Assembly: GCA_021818185.1 (NCBI GenBank)
Contig: JAKAFA010000003.1
Location: forward strand, 1-34,994
Reading direction: 5' to 3'
DNA from: Pseudomonadota bacterium
Lineage (GTDB): Bacteria; Pseudomonadota; Alphaproteobacteria; Rhodospirillales; Magnetospirillaceae
Length of the DNA stretch: 34,994 nucleotides
The notes under the pieces are model-generated. The model worked only from the letters and a program-made list of their open reading frames with translations. It was not told the DNA's origin and ran no database searches. A program made the translations under genes and the position numbers. Of the stretch, positions 34,433 to 34,994 are shown in pieces. Position 1 is the first letter of the stretch. Every line of letters begins with the position of its first letter.

Positions 34433-34994
34433 ATGACCCCCACCGTCCGTTTCGCCCCCAGCCCCACCGGCCTTCTGCACGTCGGCAACGCCCGGGTGGC
34501 GCTGATCAATGCCCTGCTGGCCCGGTCGCTGGGCGGGCGTTTCCTGTTGCGTTACGACGACACCGACATCGAGCGGTCGCGTCCGGAATATGTCACGGCC
34601 ATCGCCGAGGATTTGCGCTGGCTGGGCCTGGCCTGGGATATCGAGGCCTTCCAGTCGCGGCGCCTGGACCGCTACGAGGCGGCGGCCGCAACCCTGAAGG
34701 CGGCCGGCCGGCTCTATCCCTGCTACGAGACGGCCGAGGAGCTGGAGTTCAAGCGCCGTCGGCTGCTGGCCCGCGGCAAGCCGCCGGTCTACGACCGCGC
34801 CGCACTGGCGCTCACCGCCGAGGACCGTGCCCGGCTGGAAGCCGAGGGGCGGCGAGCCCACTGGCGTTTCAAGCTGGAGCAGGCCGAAATCCGCTGGCCC
34901 GACCTGGTGCGCGGCGACAGCCACACCCACGGCGCCACCCTGTCCGACCCGGTGCTGATCCGCGGCGACGGCACCTTCCTCTACACCCTGCCCA
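34433..34994 (+). CDS. gltX: Glutamyl-tRNA synthetase, 5' part (runs off the window)
   Basis: The first 187 codons of a class I synthetase are visible, with the HIGH-type signature in [15 protein letters not shown] (residues 7-21) and the following [14 protein letters not shown]. The substitution RYDDTD for the common RIEDTD and the [17 protein letters not shown] stretch fit the second GluRS copy seen in many alphaproteobacteria, one of which often charges tRNA-Gln as well. The KMSKS loop and anticodon domain lie beyond the window, so a shorter GluQ-type protein cannot be wholly excluded, although the insertion visible here favours a full-length enzyme. Confidence 0.9.
   Translation, partial: MTPTVRFAPSPTGLLHVGNARVALINALLARSLGGRFLLRYDDTDIERSRPEYVTAIAEDLRWLGLAWDIEAFQSRRLDRYEAAAATLKAAGRLYPCYETAEELEFKRRRLLARGKPPVYDRAALALTAEDRARLEAEGRRAHWRFKLEQAEIRWPDLVRGDSHTHGATLSDPVLIRGDGTFLYTLP

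Overview
This window is a high-GC chromosomal segment (most genes roughly 65-72% G+C by eye) of an alphaproteobacterium, most likely a Rhodospirillales member close to Magnetospirillum or Phaeospirillum. That placement is an inference from gene content and protein style: a class II DAHP synthase, an HpnR-type hopanoid methylase, a His-type (probably non-discriminating) AspRS, a PotFGHI/PuuA polyamine locus and several large PAS-GGDEF-EAL proteins. I see no rRNA, tRNA, CRISPR array, insertion sequence or phage gene. Genes are densely packed on both strands and the segment looks like ordinary chromosome with one small island of different composition.

Layout. 1-6.3 kb: a small membrane protein, then a 1360-aa Pls/PosA-type single-module peptide synthetase whose adenylation pocket resembles lysine-activating domains, then a convergent B12-dependent radical SAM protein that looks like the hopanoid C-3 methylase HpnR. 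6.4-16 kb: a Nudix hydrolase behind a Pho-box-like sequence, then a polyamine uptake and use locus (potG-potH-potI, potF, and a PuuA-like gamma-glutamylpolyamine synthetase, all on the minus strand) that is split by a divergent 1134-aa PAS-GAF-PAS3-GGDEF-EAL protein. 16-20.8 kb: a membrane-anchored coiled-coil protein, RNase D, a low-GC two-gene unit (a 2-TM helical protein plus a 53-aa Pro/Ala-rich protein) and aspS, which ends in a perfect 14-bp hairpin. 20.8-24.4 kb: an FNR-like regulator with one cluster Cys missing, bluB (lower ligand of cobalamin), chaC, a degenerate Hpt-receiver protein and a tail-anchored protein of unknown function. 24.6-29.3 kb: a CBS4-PAS-GGDEF-EAL protein convergent with a dCache-PAS histidine kinase. 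29.5-35 kb: class II DAHP synthase, an unknown protein, glutamine-dependent NAD synthetase behind a promoter that predicts a leaderless mRNA, a receiver protein overlapping it tail-to-tail, and the 5' part of gltX.

How the parts connect. Two genes (bluB and the radical SAM gene) share cobalamin chemistry. Two GGDEF-EAL proteins, a histidine kinase and two receiver proteins make the window rich in signalling, with c-di-GMP the main theme. PotFGHI imports putrescine-like polyamines and the PuuA-like enzyme glutamylates them. The most unusual candidates are the Pls-like polyamino-acid synthetase, the low-GC 2-TM/small-protein pair at 18.1-18.8 kb, and the Hpt-receiver protein that has lost both phospho-accepting residues.
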